Origin: Cystobacter fuscus | GTDB lineage: Bacteria > Myxococcota > Myxococcia > Myxococcales > Myxococcaceae | NCBI RefSeq assembly: GCF_002305875.1 | Contig: NZ_CP022098.1 | Span: 8,990,001-9,054,000, forward strand | Length of the DNA stretch: 64,000 nt | Direction: 5' to 3' | In this document: in pieces, positions 27,720 to 37,300 of the stretch | How positions within the stretch are numbered: position 1 is the stretch's first letter | Layout of the letters: each line of letters begins with the position of its first letter | Position numbers and translations under genes: made by a program | The notes under the pieces: model-generated | Databases searched by the model: none | Told to the model about the DNA's origin: nothing | The model's input: only the letters and a program-made list of their open reading frames with translations

Positions 27720-29501
27720 ATGAAGGACTTCTTCAAGACGCTTTTCGCCTGCCTGGTGGCGCTGGGTGTCTTCGTCGTGGGCTTTGTCTTCCTGTTCGTG
27801 GGCTTCGTGGCCGTGGTGGGTGGCTCCAGCGAGCCCCCGGTGCCATCCAAGGCCGTGCTCGTCGTGGACCTGGACATGAACCTGCTGGACCACGCCAGCG
27901 CGCCGGGCGTGTCGGAATCCCTGCAGACGGCCCTCCAGGGAGAGAAGAGCCGGACCCTGGCGCTCGCCACCGCCGTGGCGGCCGTGGACCGGGCCGCGGC
28001 GGACGAGCGCATCGTGGGGCTCTACATCACCAGCAACCTCGTGCCCGCCGGCTACGGCTCGGGCCCCGCCGCGCTGCGCGAGTTGCGCGGCGCGCTGCAG
28101 CGCTTCAAGGCCAAGAAGCCCGTGCTCGCCTACAACGTCGATTGGGCCAAGCGCGACTACTACCTGGCCTCCGTCGCCTCGCCCCTCTTCGTGAACCCCG
28201 CCGGCAGGGTGGAGATGAATGGCCTGGCGTCCGAGACCACGTTCTTCGGCGATGCCCTGCAGAAGTTCGGCGTCCAGGTGCAGGTCACCCGCGTCGGCAA
28301 GTACAAGTCCGCGGTGGAGCCCTTCCTCCTCAACCGCATGAGCGACCCCAGCCGGGAGCAGATGCAGATGCTGCTGGACGACCTGTGGACCGAGTGGAAG
28401 ACCACGGTCGCCCCCGATCGCAAGCTGACCCCGGAGGCCCTGCAGGCCCTGGCGGACGACAAGGGCATGCTCCTGCCCGAGGAGGCCCAGGTCGCCGGGC
28501 TCGTCGACCGCGTCGCGTCCTTCGACGAGGTCATCGAGGAGCTCAAGAAGCTGTCGGGCACCGACTCCGAGAACAAGAGCTTCAACCAGGTCGATCTGGC
28601 CGCCTATGCCGGCACCGAGGTCCGCCCCGGCAAGGGCAAGAACCGCATCGCCGTGGTGTACGCCGAGGGAGAGATCGTCAACGGAGAGGGGCGCTCGGAC
28701 CAGGTGGGCGGGGATCGCCTCAGCCGGGAGCTGCGCAAGCTGCGGCAGGATCCCGACGTGAAGGCCGTGGTGCTGCGCGTCAACAGCCCGGGTGGAAGCG
28801 CCAGCGCCTCGGATCTCATCCAGCGCGAGGTCATCCTCACCCAGAAGACCAAGCCCCTGGTGGTCTCCATGGGCACCTATGCCGCGTCCGGGGGCTATTG
28901 GATCAGCGCCTACGCGGACCGCATCTTCGCCGCGCCCAACACCCTCACGGGCTCCATTGGCGTCTTCGGCCTGCTGCCCAACTTCCAGAAGCTGGCCAAT
29001 GACCTGGGCGTCACCTTCGATGGCGTGCAGACGGCGCGCATGGCCACCCTGGGCACCGTCACGCGCCCCCAGGGCGAGGCGGAGCTGGCGCGCATCCAGG
29101 CCCTCACGGATCGCATCTACGAGCAGTTCCTGGACAAGGTGTCCGAGGGCCGCAAGCTGGACCGGGAGAAGCTCAAGGAGATCGCCCAGGGCCGCGTGTG
29201 GTCCGGAGTCCAGGCCCAGAAGCTGGGGCTCGTGGACGAGCTGGGCACCCTGGAGGACGCGGCCCGCTTCGCCGCCGAAAAGGCGGGGGTGGACAAGGAC
29301 TACCGGATGGACATGCCCAAGGGGCGCAAGTCCTTCGCCGAGCAGCTCGCCGAGTCCCTGAACGAGGAGGCCCGGCCCAAGGCCCGCTCGTCGGTGGACG
29401 TGCTGCTGGCCGATGTCCAGCACCAGGTGGAGGTCCTGCGCTCCCTCAACGACCCGGCTGGCGTCTACGCCCGCATGCCGTTCGAAGTTTCCATCCACTA
29501 G
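27720..29501 (+). CDS. sppA: Signal peptide peptidase SppA (protease IV, long form)
   Basis: The protein is 593 aa. ATG 27720 (MKDFFKTLFACLVALG) follows GGGGTGA; the frame upstream overlaps the kinase end. One N-terminal membrane anchor (about 8-35) is followed by two tandem S49 domains, as in 67-kDa SppA. The general-base lysine lies in TRVGKYKSAVEPF in the first domain, and the nucleophile serine in MGTYAASGGYWIS in the second. It degrades cleaved signal peptides in the membrane. It lies 77 bases after the giant kinase and may be read through from it. Confidence 0.93.
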   Translation: MKDFFKTLFACLVALGVFVVGFVFLFVGFVAVVGGSSEPPVPSKAVLVVDLDMNLLDHASAPGVSESLQTALQGEKSRTLALATAVAAVDRAAADERIVGLYITSNLVPAGYGSGPAALRELRGALQRFKAKKPVLAYNVDWAKRDYYLASVASPLFVNPAGRVEMNGLASETTFFGDALQKFGVQVQVTRVGKYKSAVEPFLLNRMSDPSREQMQMLLDDLWTEWKTTVAPDRKLTPEALQALADDKGMLLPEEAQVAGLVDRVASFDEVIEELKKLSGTDSENKSFNQVDLAAYAGTEVRPGKGKNRIAVVYAEGEIVNGEGRSDQVGGDRLSRELRKLRQDPDVKAVVLRVNSPGGSASASDLIQREVILTQKTKPLVVSMGTYAASGGYWISAYADRIFAAPNTLTGSIGVFGLLPNFQKLANDLGVTFDGVQTARMATLGTVTRPQGEAELARIQALTDRIYEQFLDKVSEGRKLDREKLKEIAQGRVWSGVQAQKLGLVDELGTLEDAARFAAEKAGVDKDYRMDMPKGRKSFAEQLAESLNEEARPKARSSVDVLLADVQHQVEVLRSLNDPAGVYARMPFEVSIH

Positions 29502-29569
29502 CGTGACTCACAAATGTCGGCCCTGGAGTCTTCCCCTTCGAATGCCCCCGACGACGGAGGAGAATGACC

Positions 29570-29776
29570 ATGCCTCTAGAGCCACAGCGAATGGATGAGG
29601 ATCATCGCCACGTATGGCTGATTGGTGACCTGCTCGGAGCCATGATCGGCGGTACGCGAGGGATGATCCTCGCGCCCGCCTGCGCTGGCCCCGCCCCAGG
29701 CCCACCGATCACGCCATTGCTCTCACGGATGGGTGACTGCCTCGTCACCCAAACCCTCAGGACAGCGCCCGGCTGA
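29570..29776 (+). CDS. Possible small protein of unknown function
   Basis: The frame is 68 aa, MPLEPQRMDEDHRHVWLIG onward. ATG 29570 sits eight bases after GGAGGAGA, one of the best ribosome sites in the region, but the protein is Gly/Pro-rich and matches nothing I know. The site, not the protein, is the support for it. Confidence 0.35.
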   Translation: MPLEPQRMDEDHRHVWLIGDLLGAMIGGTRGMILAPACAGPAPGPPITPLLSRMGDCLVTQTLRTAPG

Positions 29777-29913
29777 GTTCGACCCGAGGCGCCTGTCCCA
29801 GCCTTGCTCGCCTCTCGGGGTGGAGCATGGGCATCGAGGTGCGTGCGTGGACCTGGAGCGGTGCGGAGAAGCAATCACGCCCCCCCTCACTTCCTCGACG
29901 CACGGAGTCGCCC

Positions 29914-30255
29914 ATGCTCGATACCCCTGCTCAAATCGCCCGGACCCTCACGTCCCGGAAGGTAAGAACCACCACGATTGCCTTGTTGGTCGCCGGCTCG
30001 CTCGTCGTCAACGCCGCGCCTCCCGAGCGGCTCCCCACAGCGGTCATTGGCGGGTCAACCGGATTCATCCTCCTGTTCGCCTGGCTGTTCTTCAACAGGG
30101 GCATTTCCCAGCTCCCCCAGAAGCAGCGAGGGCCACTCATCCTCGTGGTGCTGGTGATGTTGGCCCTGCTGCTCGTGGTCCAGGCCCGAGTCGTCCTGAG
30201 CCTGGTTGACACGGTGTTCCAAAGCCAGGCACTGAACACCCGGGACACCCGATGA
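29914..30255 (+). CDS. Small three-helix membrane protein
   Basis: The protein is 113 aa from ATG 29914 (MLDTPAQIARTLTSRKV), after GGAG; an ATG at 29827 gives an unlikely extension. Three hydrophobic segments: TTIALLVAGSLVVNAA, AVIGGSTGFILLFAWLFF and LILVVLVMLALLLVVQARVVL. No family is recognised. Confidence 0.55.
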   Translation: MLDTPAQIARTLTSRKVRTTTIALLVAGSLVVNAAPPERLPTAVIGGSTGFILLFAWLFFNRGISQLPQKQRGPLILVVLVMLALLLVVQARVVLSLVDTVFQSQALNTRDTR

Positions 30256-30367
30256 CAAGGCGGGGGAGGCCATGAGCGTGGGGCCTCGCCAAGGGAAGCA
30301 CGCCCACGGTATGTTGAACCCCATGGGGGGCGATGGACGCCGCCCCATGAACCTCCTGGAGGCAACC

Positions 30368-30433
30368 ATGAACGCCGCCCTTGATCTTGTCGCGGTCGCT
30401 GTCCTGTTCGCCCAGGGGGCGCGGGCCGCCTGA
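30368..30433 (+). CDS. Very short hydrophobic ORF with strong ribosome site (possible leader)
   Basis: The frame encodes 21 aa, MNAALDLVAVAVLFAQGARA plus one Ala. GGAGG lies six bases upstream and is itself half of the palindrome CCTCCTGGAGG, which could hide the site by pairing. It ends about 100 bases before rsgA. It could be a leader peptide or the relic of a signal sequence. Chance is not excluded. Confidence 0.3.
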   Translation: MNAALDLVAVAVLFAQGARAA

Positions 30434-30533
30434 CAGGCCCCGAAGGTCCGACGCAGCGCGGTCCCGCTCCTTGCTGGGTGCCCTCGAGTCCTCAGGTGCG
30501 CCGCAGGCACCGTTCTGCCCGGAGTCCTTCACC

Positions 30534-31622
30534 GTGTTCCTCGAATCCCTCGGCTGGGGTCCATCCCTCGCCCACGCGTTCTCCGTTGTCCTCGACAGCT
30601 CTTCCCTGCCCCTCGTCCCCGGCCGCGTCGTGCGCCAGGAGCGCGGGCTGCTCACCGTCCAGACCTCCGAGCTTCGCCTGCTCGCGCGCCCCTCGGGACG
30701 GCTCCTCCACCACGCCTCCGGCGCCCAGGCCCTGCCCACCGTCGGGGACTGGGTGGCGCTGCAACCCCCATCTGGCCCGGGCGAGGCCCTGATCCACGAG
30801 GTGCTCCCGCGCCGCGGCGTCCTCATGCGGCGTGAAGCGGACAGCGAGCACGAGGGGCAGCTCATCGCCGCGAACCTCGACGTGGTGTTCCTCGTGACGG
30901 GGTTGGATGGCAACTTCAACCCGCGCCGCATCGAGCGGGCGCTCACCCTGGCGTGGAGCAGCGGGGCCTCGCCCGTGGTCGTCCTCAGCAAGGCGGACCT
31001 CGCCCCCGAGGTGGCCGATCGCGTCCGCGAGGTCGAGGCGCTCGCCCCCGGAGTCCCCGTGCTCGCGCTCAGTGCCCACACCGGAGAGGGCCTCGAGGCG
31101 CTGCGCGCCCACCTGCCCCCCGCGACGACGGGAGCGCTGCTCGGCTCCTCGGGCGTGGGCAAGTCCACCCTCGTCAACCACCTCGTGGGCGAGGAGCGTC
31201 TGGCCACCCAGGCCGTGCGGCCCGAGGACGACAAGGGCCGCCACACCACCACCCACCGCGAGCTGTTCCTCCTGCCGCACGGCGGGCTGCTCATCGATGG
31301 GCCCGGGATGCGCGAGCTCGGGTTGTGGGGAGGAGAGGAAGAGGGGCTCGGCCAGGCGTTCGCGGACCTCGTGGCGCTGGCCGCCCACTGCCACTTCCGG
31401 GACTGCACGCACCGGGGAGAGCCGCGCTGCGCGGTGCGTGCCGCCGTGGCCGAGGGAACGCTCGACGAGGAGCGGCTCGAGAGCTTCGAGAAGCTGCGGC
31501 GCGAGCAGGCCTACCACGCCCGTCAGTCGGACGCCGCCGCGCGGCGCGAGCACCACCGCCACGTGAAGAGCCTCACCCAGGCCGGCTGGGAGCGCTCACG
31601 CTCCAAGCGGCGAGGAGACTGA
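30534..31622 (+). CDS. rsgA: Ribosome small-subunit-dependent GTPase RsgA
   Basis: The protein is 362 aa from GTG 30534 (FLESLGWGPSLAHAF after the start), preceded by GGAG. An open frame from 30381 has no usable ATG closer to the domain. An N-terminal OB-fold is followed by the circularly permuted GTPase typical of RsgA: G4 LSKADL comes before G1 GSSGVGKSTLV and G3 DGPGMREL. The zinc motif CHFRDCTHRGEPRC follows. It matures the 30S subunit by driving release of assembly factors. It is a housekeeping gene with no operon partner here. Confidence 0.9.
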   Translation: MFLESLGWGPSLAHAFSVVLDSSSLPLVPGRVVRQERGLLTVQTSELRLLARPSGRLLHHASGAQALPTVGDWVALQPPSGPGEALIHEVLPRRGVLMRREADSEHEGQLIAANLDVVFLVTGLDGNFNPRRIERALTLAWSSGASPVVVLSKADLAPEVADRVREVEALAPGVPVLALSAHTGEGLEALRAHLPPATTGALLGSSGVGKSTLVNHLVGEERLATQAVRPEDDKGRHTTTHRELFLLPHGGLLIDGPGMRELGLWGGEEEGLGQAFADLVALAAHCHFRDCTHRGEPRCAVRAAVAEGTLDEERLESFEKLRREQAYHARQSDAAARREHHRHVKSLTQAGWERSRSKRRGD

Positions 31623-31628
31623 GGACGG

Positions 31629-31664
31629 AAGGGGGCCCGGACCGTTCCGGGTGTGGGTCCCCTT
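31629..31664. terminator. Bidirectional terminator between rsgA and the ELW lipoprotein gene
   Basis: AAGGGGGCCCGGA pairs imperfectly with TCCGGG...CCCCTT and is followed on + by CCCTTTTCT. It sits between two convergent stops (31622 and 31672), so it can serve both genes. Confidence 0.5.
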
Positions 31665-31671
31665 CCCTTTT

Positions 31672-33192
31672 CTATTCGCGCACCGGGGCCACGCACGCGT
31701 CGCGCAGGGTCGTGGACCACAACTGGTTGGCCTGGGTCTCGTCGAAGGCACTGAAGAAGACGCGACCCCCCACGCGGAGGAACTCCCGCGGGTAGGAACT
31801 GCCGATGCTGGCGGGCGCGATGTCCTCCAGCCTCCGCGTGCCCGCGGGCGTGCCGTTCGACACCCAGGGCTCGAGGCCCGCCGACTCCTGCTCGAAGGCG
31901 CTGAAGAAGACGAGCTCGTCGCTCACGGCGTAGACGGGCGAGCCGTATTCGTCCGACAGGCTCAACGGCCGGCGCAACAGTGTCGTGCCCGAGGCCGTCC
32001 CATCCGTCACCCAGAGCTGCGCGTCCCGGGGCGCCGGGCCCGAGCTGCCAATGTAGAAGGAGAAGAAGATCTTCGTGCCCTGGGGGGCGACACTGACGTC
32101 CGTCACGTACGGAAACGCCTCACCCTGGCTCGCGTAGGGGTTGGGGATGGTGAAGATGCTCGTGGAGTCCCCCCCCGCCACCGGAAGGCGGTTCAGGACC
32201 ATGTACTGGGTGCTGTACGAGGTCGTCGTCAGGTACAGGTAGGAGCCCAGCATGTCGAGCAGGCGCACGCCGCGCGAGGGGCCGAAGGTCTTCAGACGCA
32301 CCGTCCCGGCCGCCGTGCCATCCGTCTTCCACACCTCGGTGTCATTGGTCGGTTCTCGCAAGGCGAAGAAGGCGAGTCCGCCGGAGATGCGCAGCTCGCT
32401 GGCGTACGCACTGTCGGGTCCGGCATCCAGGCGCTTGAGGCGAACCGTGCCCCCCGCCGTGCCGTCCGTGCTCCACAGCGCCGTGCCCGACGCGTCCCGG
32501 GCGAAGAAGAGCAGCGCGCCGCCCAACCGGCCCGCCGCGTTGCTCACCTCGGTTCCCTCGGGGAAGTCGCGCACCCGCACCGTGCCCGCCTCGGTACCAT
32601 CCGACGTCCACAGCTCGCCGCGCGACGACGAGGACACCGGGTCATACACATCCCGGAAGAAGACGAGCCGGCCACCCAGCGCCGTCAGGTGCGACACGTA
32701 CGAGCCCTCCACTCCGGGCGTCAGATCCTTCAGGAGTCGCGTTCCGCCGCTCGTCCCGTCGCTCACCCACAACTCCGACCCGTGCTCGGCATCCGCCGCC
32801 TGGAAGAAGAGCAGGGACGGAGAGGCCGTGAGCTCGCGCACCGAGGGAGTCATGTGCGCCTCGGTGACTGGGAACTCCTTCACCAGGACGGTCCCCGCTT
32901 CCGTGCCGTCGCTCTTCCACAAGGCCCTGCGGCCGTCGTCGAAGTTCGCGGCGAAGTAGAGCTGGCCACGGAACTCCTCGAAGGACTCCGGGAACGAAGC
33001 CAGGCGAGGAGGATGGTCGGTGGGGGGAAGAATGGTGCGCACCCGCTGGGTGCTCGCCTCGTCCGGAAGGCACAGGAGCGCGGAGGCCACGTCCCGCGTC
33101 GCGACCTCCTCCCCCTCGTCCGGAAGCGGACCGCCACAACCCACACCGAACGCCAGGAGGAACAACCCCATCCCTTCACGCCACATCGCCAT
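31672..33192 (-). CDS. ELWxSDGTxxGT-repeat lipoprotein
   Basis: The protein is 506 aa from ATG 33192 (MAMWREGMGLFLLAFGVGCGG, lipobox FGVGCG), after GGAGGGGTGG; an upstream in-frame start has no signal. About eight repeats carry ELWxSDGTxxGTxxL, for example ALWKSDGTEAGT, ELWVSDGTSGGT, ELWTSDGTEAGT, ALWSTDGTAGGT and EVWKTDGTAAGT. They should make a propeller or solenoid on the cell surface. Such repeats are common in myxobacterial and planctomycete surface proteins of unknown function. Confidence 0.82.
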   Translation of the reverse strand: MAMWREGMGLFLLAFGVGCGGPLPDEGEEVATRDVASALLCLPDEASTQRVRTILPPTDHPPRLASFPESFEEFRGQLYFAANFDDGRRALWKSDGTEAGTVLVKEFPVTEAHMTPSVRELTASPSLLFFQAADAEHGSELWVSDGTSGGTRLLKDLTPGVEGSYVSHLTALGGRLVFFRDVYDPVSSSSRGELWTSDGTEAGTVRVRDFPEGTEVSNAAGRLGGALLFFARDASGTALWSTDGTAGGTVRLKRLDAGPDSAYASELRISGGLAFFALREPTNDTEVWKTDGTAAGTVRLKTFGPSRGVRLLDMLGSYLYLTTTSYSTQYMVLNRLPVAGGDSTSIFTIPNPYASQGEAFPYVTDVSVAPQGTKIFFSFYIGSSGPAPRDAQLWVTDGTASGTTLLRRPLSLSDEYGSPVYAVSDELVFFSAFEQESAGLEPWVSNGTPAGTRRLEDIAPASIGSSYPREFLRVGGRVFFSAFDETQANQLWSTTLRDACVAPVRE

Positions 33193-33413
33193 GCTCCACC
33201 CCTCCGCTGACTGGGAGGCAAGGGTGGGATGCGTCAAGCCTCGCGCCAAGTGCTCCCCGGCAGAGCCCTGCTCGGCTGCCTGGAGACCCCTGGCCCTCGA
33301 CGACCTGGAAACACCCAGCCGGATTCAACGGGGTGCTCGCGGATGAACAGTCCTCGCCCGCCCGACTTCGTCCCGACTTGCCCGTCACGGAGCAATGAAG
33401 GCTCTCATACAGA

Positions 33414-34157
33414 ATGAAGACGACCTCGCGAATGCTCGTGTTCCTCGTGCTGGGTCCACCGACGCTCGCTCGCGCCGCCGAAGACGACTGGAACATGCGG
33501 GATACGCTGCTCACCGAGGCCGCCGCGGTGCCCGGCGCGGGCACCGTGCGGGTCAGCGCGGGGGGCGGACTCAATCAGTCAGACGATGGCGCGGACGCCT
33601 CCGTCACGAGCCTGGGCGCGTCCCTGCTGTGGTCCCCCGTCACGAACCTCGCGCTGGGCGTCTCCTCCCAATGGCAGGGAGGCTCATTCACGCCCACGGC
33701 CTCCGTGCGCTGGCAGTTGCTCTCCGAGGCCGTCGCGCCCGTGAACCTGACGGCCCTCGTGCGTTTCAGGGCAGTGGGCATGGAATCAACGGGCTCCGAG
33801 CTGGATGCCAAGCTGGCGTTCGGGAGGACCCTCGGACGCGTGGGACTGACGGGAAACGTGCTCGTCGGCAAGGGCCTGGGCCACCGGGGCGACGTGGACT
33901 TCGAGGCGGCTTCGCTCGCGTCGTACCAGCTCACCCCCTCCTTCCGCGCGGGCCTGGAGGGGCGCGTCCACTTCGAACTCGTCGACGAGTTCAAGACGCC
34001 CGAGGACATGGGGCGGCCCTTCGGCCTCGTGGTTGGCCCGACCGCCTCCTACGTGTGGAAGGGCTTCCAGTTGCAGGGCCTGGTGGGTTGGAGCTCGCCG
34101 CGCGGCTCCGCCCCCACGGGCGTGGTGGCGCAGGCGCTGGCGACCTTCGACTTCTGA
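33414..34157 (+). CDS. Exported outer-membrane-barrel-like protein
   Basis: The protein is 247 aa. A Sec signal (MKTTSRMLVFLVLGPPTLARA) precedes a mature part of alternating polar/hydrophobic strands and Gly turns (GTVRVSAGGGLNQSDD, LGASLLWSPVTNLALGVSS, VGLTGNVLVGKGLGHRGDVD) ending in aromatic ATFDF, typical of an outer-membrane beta-barrel. No specific family is recognised. Confidence 0.65.
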   Translation: MKTTSRMLVFLVLGPPTLARAAEDDWNMRDTLLTEAAAVPGAGTVRVSAGGGLNQSDDGADASVTSLGASLLWSPVTNLALGVSSQWQGGSFTPTASVRWQLLSEAVAPVNLTALVRFRAVGMESTGSELDAKLAFGRTLGRVGLTGNVLVGKGLGHRGDVDFEAASLASYQLTPSFRAGLEGRVHFELVDEFKTPEDMGRPFGLVVGPTASYVWKGFQLQGLVGWSSPRGSAPTGVVAQALATFDF

Positions 34158-34335
34158 GCCGCCCTGCTCCGCAACCCTGGGGTTTGAACTCGGGGTCCAT
34201 CCCTGGAGATGCCGTCAGTCCGGGTTCAACGGGGGGGAGGCGAGCCAGCGGAGTGGATGCACATGACGGAGTCCCTCCGACCCTGTTACACCCCATGACG
34301 GTTGCGCCCAAGCGTGTCAGCGCCCCGGCCGACGC

Positions 34336-37300
34336 ATGATGCTCGACATCCCAGGGTACAAGCTCCTCGGTACGCTGCGCACGACCAGCGCGAGCGTGCT
34401 CTTTCATGCGGTGCGTGAGTCGGATGGCCTGCCGGTCATCATCAAGACCCCCGCCGTCCAATCCCCCAACCTGCGCGAGCGCGAGCGCTACCGCCGGGAG
34501 TTCGGCATCCTGCGGCGGCTGCGGGAGGTGGGCGGCGTGGTCCGCGCCTTTTCGCAGGAGGACGTGCTCGGCCGGCCCGTGATCCTCATGGAGCGGCTGC
34601 GGGGCGAGCCCCTGGCCGACTTCGTGGGCAAACCCATGGAGGTGCCCCGGTTCCTGGAGCTGGCCCTCTCGCTGGCCTCCACCCTCGCGCAGGTCCACCG
34701 CCACGGCGTCATCCACAAGGACATCAAGCCCGCCAACATCATCGCCGAGCCCGAGGGCGGCGCCCGTCTCATCGACTTCGGGGTGGCCACGCTCCAACGG
34801 GTGGAGCACCAGGAGGCGGCGCCCGCCTCCCTCATCGAGGGGACACTCGCGTACATGTCGCCCGAGCAGACCGGGCGGATGAATCGCCAGGTGGACTACC
34901 GCACGGACTTCTACTCGCTCGGGGTCACGTTCTACGAGCTGCTCACCGGACTGCGCCCCTTCCATGGACGGGACGCGCTCGAGTGGTTCCACGCCCACAT
35001 CGCCCAACGTCCGAAGCCTCCCCACGAGCTCGTCCCCGGCGTGCCTCCCGCCCTCTCGGCCGTCGTGCTCAAGCTGTTGGCCAAGACGGCCGAGGAGCGC
35101 TACCAGAGCGCCGAGGGGCTGCGGATCGATCTGGAGAAGTGCCGCGACGGAGCGCTCGAGGCGTTCCCCCTGGGCACCGCGGACAGCCCCCAACGCTTCC
35201 AGTTGCCTCAGCGGCTCTATGGGCGCGAGACGCACGTCGCCACGCTGCTGCGGGGATTCGAGCGCGTCGCGCGGGGAGGAGCCGCGGAGCTCATGCTGGT
35301 GCACGGCTACTCCGGCATCGGCAAGTCCTCGGTGGTGCGGGAGCTGCACAAGCCGGTGGTGCAGCGGCGTGGGTTCTTCCTGAGCGGCAAGTTCGAGCAG
35401 TTCCAGCGCGACATCCCCTACGCGACGCTGGCCCAGGCCATCCGCGGGCTCGTGCAGCAGTTGATGGCGGGCAGCGACGAGGAGCTGGCCCACTGGCGCG
35501 AGCGCCTCCAGGCGGCCTGGGCGGAAAAGGGCCAGGTGCTGGTGGAGCTCGTCCCCCAGCTCGAGCGCATCGTGGGCCGGCAACCCCCGGTCCAGGAGCT
35601 GACGCTCTCCGAGGCACAGAACCGCTTCAGGCGGGTGTTCCGCCAGTTCCTCGGCGTCTTCGCCACGCCGGAGCAACCCCTGGTGCTGTTCCTGGATGAC
35701 TTGCAGTGGGCGGACCTGGCCAGCCTCCAGCTCATCCAGCACCTGCTCACCCACCCGGAGACGCCCCCCCTGCTGCTGCTGGGCGCCTACCGGGACAACG
35801 AGATTTCACTCTCGCATCCCCTGATGTTGACGTTGGACGCGGCGCGCAAGTCAGGCGCCCGGGTGACCGACCTCCGGCTCGAGCCACTGAGCGTGCAGCA
35901 GCTCCAGCAGCTCGTCACGGACGCCCTGCCCGGAGCGAGCCCGGAGCTCGTCGTCCCCCTGTCGGCGCTGGTGCGCGAGAAGACGGGCGGCAACCCGTTC
36001 TTCGTCAACCAGCTCCTGCTCGCGCTCGACCACGACGGCCTGCTCACCCGCACGCCCCAGGACACCTGGCAGTGGGACGCCGAGCGCATCCAGGCCAGGG
36101 GCTACTCGGACAACGTGGTCGACTTCATGGTGGCCAAGCTGCGCCAGCTCCCCACGTGGGTCCAACGCCTGCTGAGCCTGGCCGCGTGCGTGGGCAACGT
36201 CTTCTCCCTCGCGATGCTGAACACCCTGTCCGGACAGCAGGGGGAGGACGAGGTGGAGCGGGGACTCGCCCCCGCGCTGCAGGAGGGTCTGTTGACGCGC
36301 GACGGCCCGGAGCAGTTCCGCTTCCTGCATGATCGCATCCACCAAGCGGCTCATGCCCTCATCTCCGCGGAGGAGCGCAAGGCCATCCACCTGGGCATCG
36401 GCCGGACGCTGCTCGCGAGCCTCTCTCCGGAGGAGCTGCACCAGAAGCTCTTCGACGTGGTGAGCCAGCTCAACGACGCGGTCGAGCTCATCCACGAGCC
36501 CGCGGAGCGCCACCGCCTCTCGCGGCTCAACGCCGAGGCGGGCATGAAGGCCAAGGCCTCCATCGCGCATCGCCCCGCCATCTCCTATTTCACCAAGGCC
36601 TTCTCGCTCATTCCCGGGGACCCGTGGGAGACGGACGCCACGCTGGCCTTCCAGGTGCGGCTCGCCTGGGCCCAGTGCGAACTCATGAGCGGCAATCCCG
36701 CCGAGACGGGCCGGCTGATGGAGGGACTCCTCACCCGGGCGCCCACCCTCGCGGACAGGGTGGCCACCTACCTGCTGCTGAATGACCTCTACCTGGGCAC
36801 GTCCCGGATGAAGGAGGCCAGCGCCTGCATCCTGGAGTGTCTGGCCTTGCTGGGCATGTCGATCCCCGCGGCCCCCTCCGCCCAGGAAGCGACGGCCGCC
36901 TACGAGGAGGTGCGGGCACTGCTCCGGGAGAACCCCATCCGGAGCCTCGACGCGCTTCCCCGCATGACGGATCCGGACATGAAGCTGACGATGGACGCCC
37001 TCCTGTCCCTCTTCTCCTCATCCTTCTTCATCGATCCCCACCTGCTCATCATCAACCTGAGCCAGATGGTCACCCTGACGATCCGGCACGGCTTCACGGA
37101 AGCCGCCCTGTCCGGGTTCAGCTGGCTGGGGGTGATGGCCGGCGCCCACTTCAACCACTACCGGGAGGGCTATGCGCTGGGAGTGCTCGCCCGGCAGCAC
37201 CTGGAGCACCACGAGCTGTCCTCACAGCGGGCCAAGGTGCTCTTCAGCCTCCAATTCATCAGCTATTGGGCCCAGCCCCTCGCCGTGACCCAGCAGCTCG

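Noticed and set aside
27090-29498. Very long reverse-strand open frame (802 codons) opposite sppA and the kinase end
   Set aside because: It mirrors the third-position GC of the forward genes, is rich in His/Gln/Gly/Leu with no domain, and the forward strand carries SppA and the HATPase motifs.
34160-34335. T-loop-like GTTTGAAC in the gap before giant kinase 2
   Set aside because: Flanking bases do not form a cloverleaf. Only a chance match.
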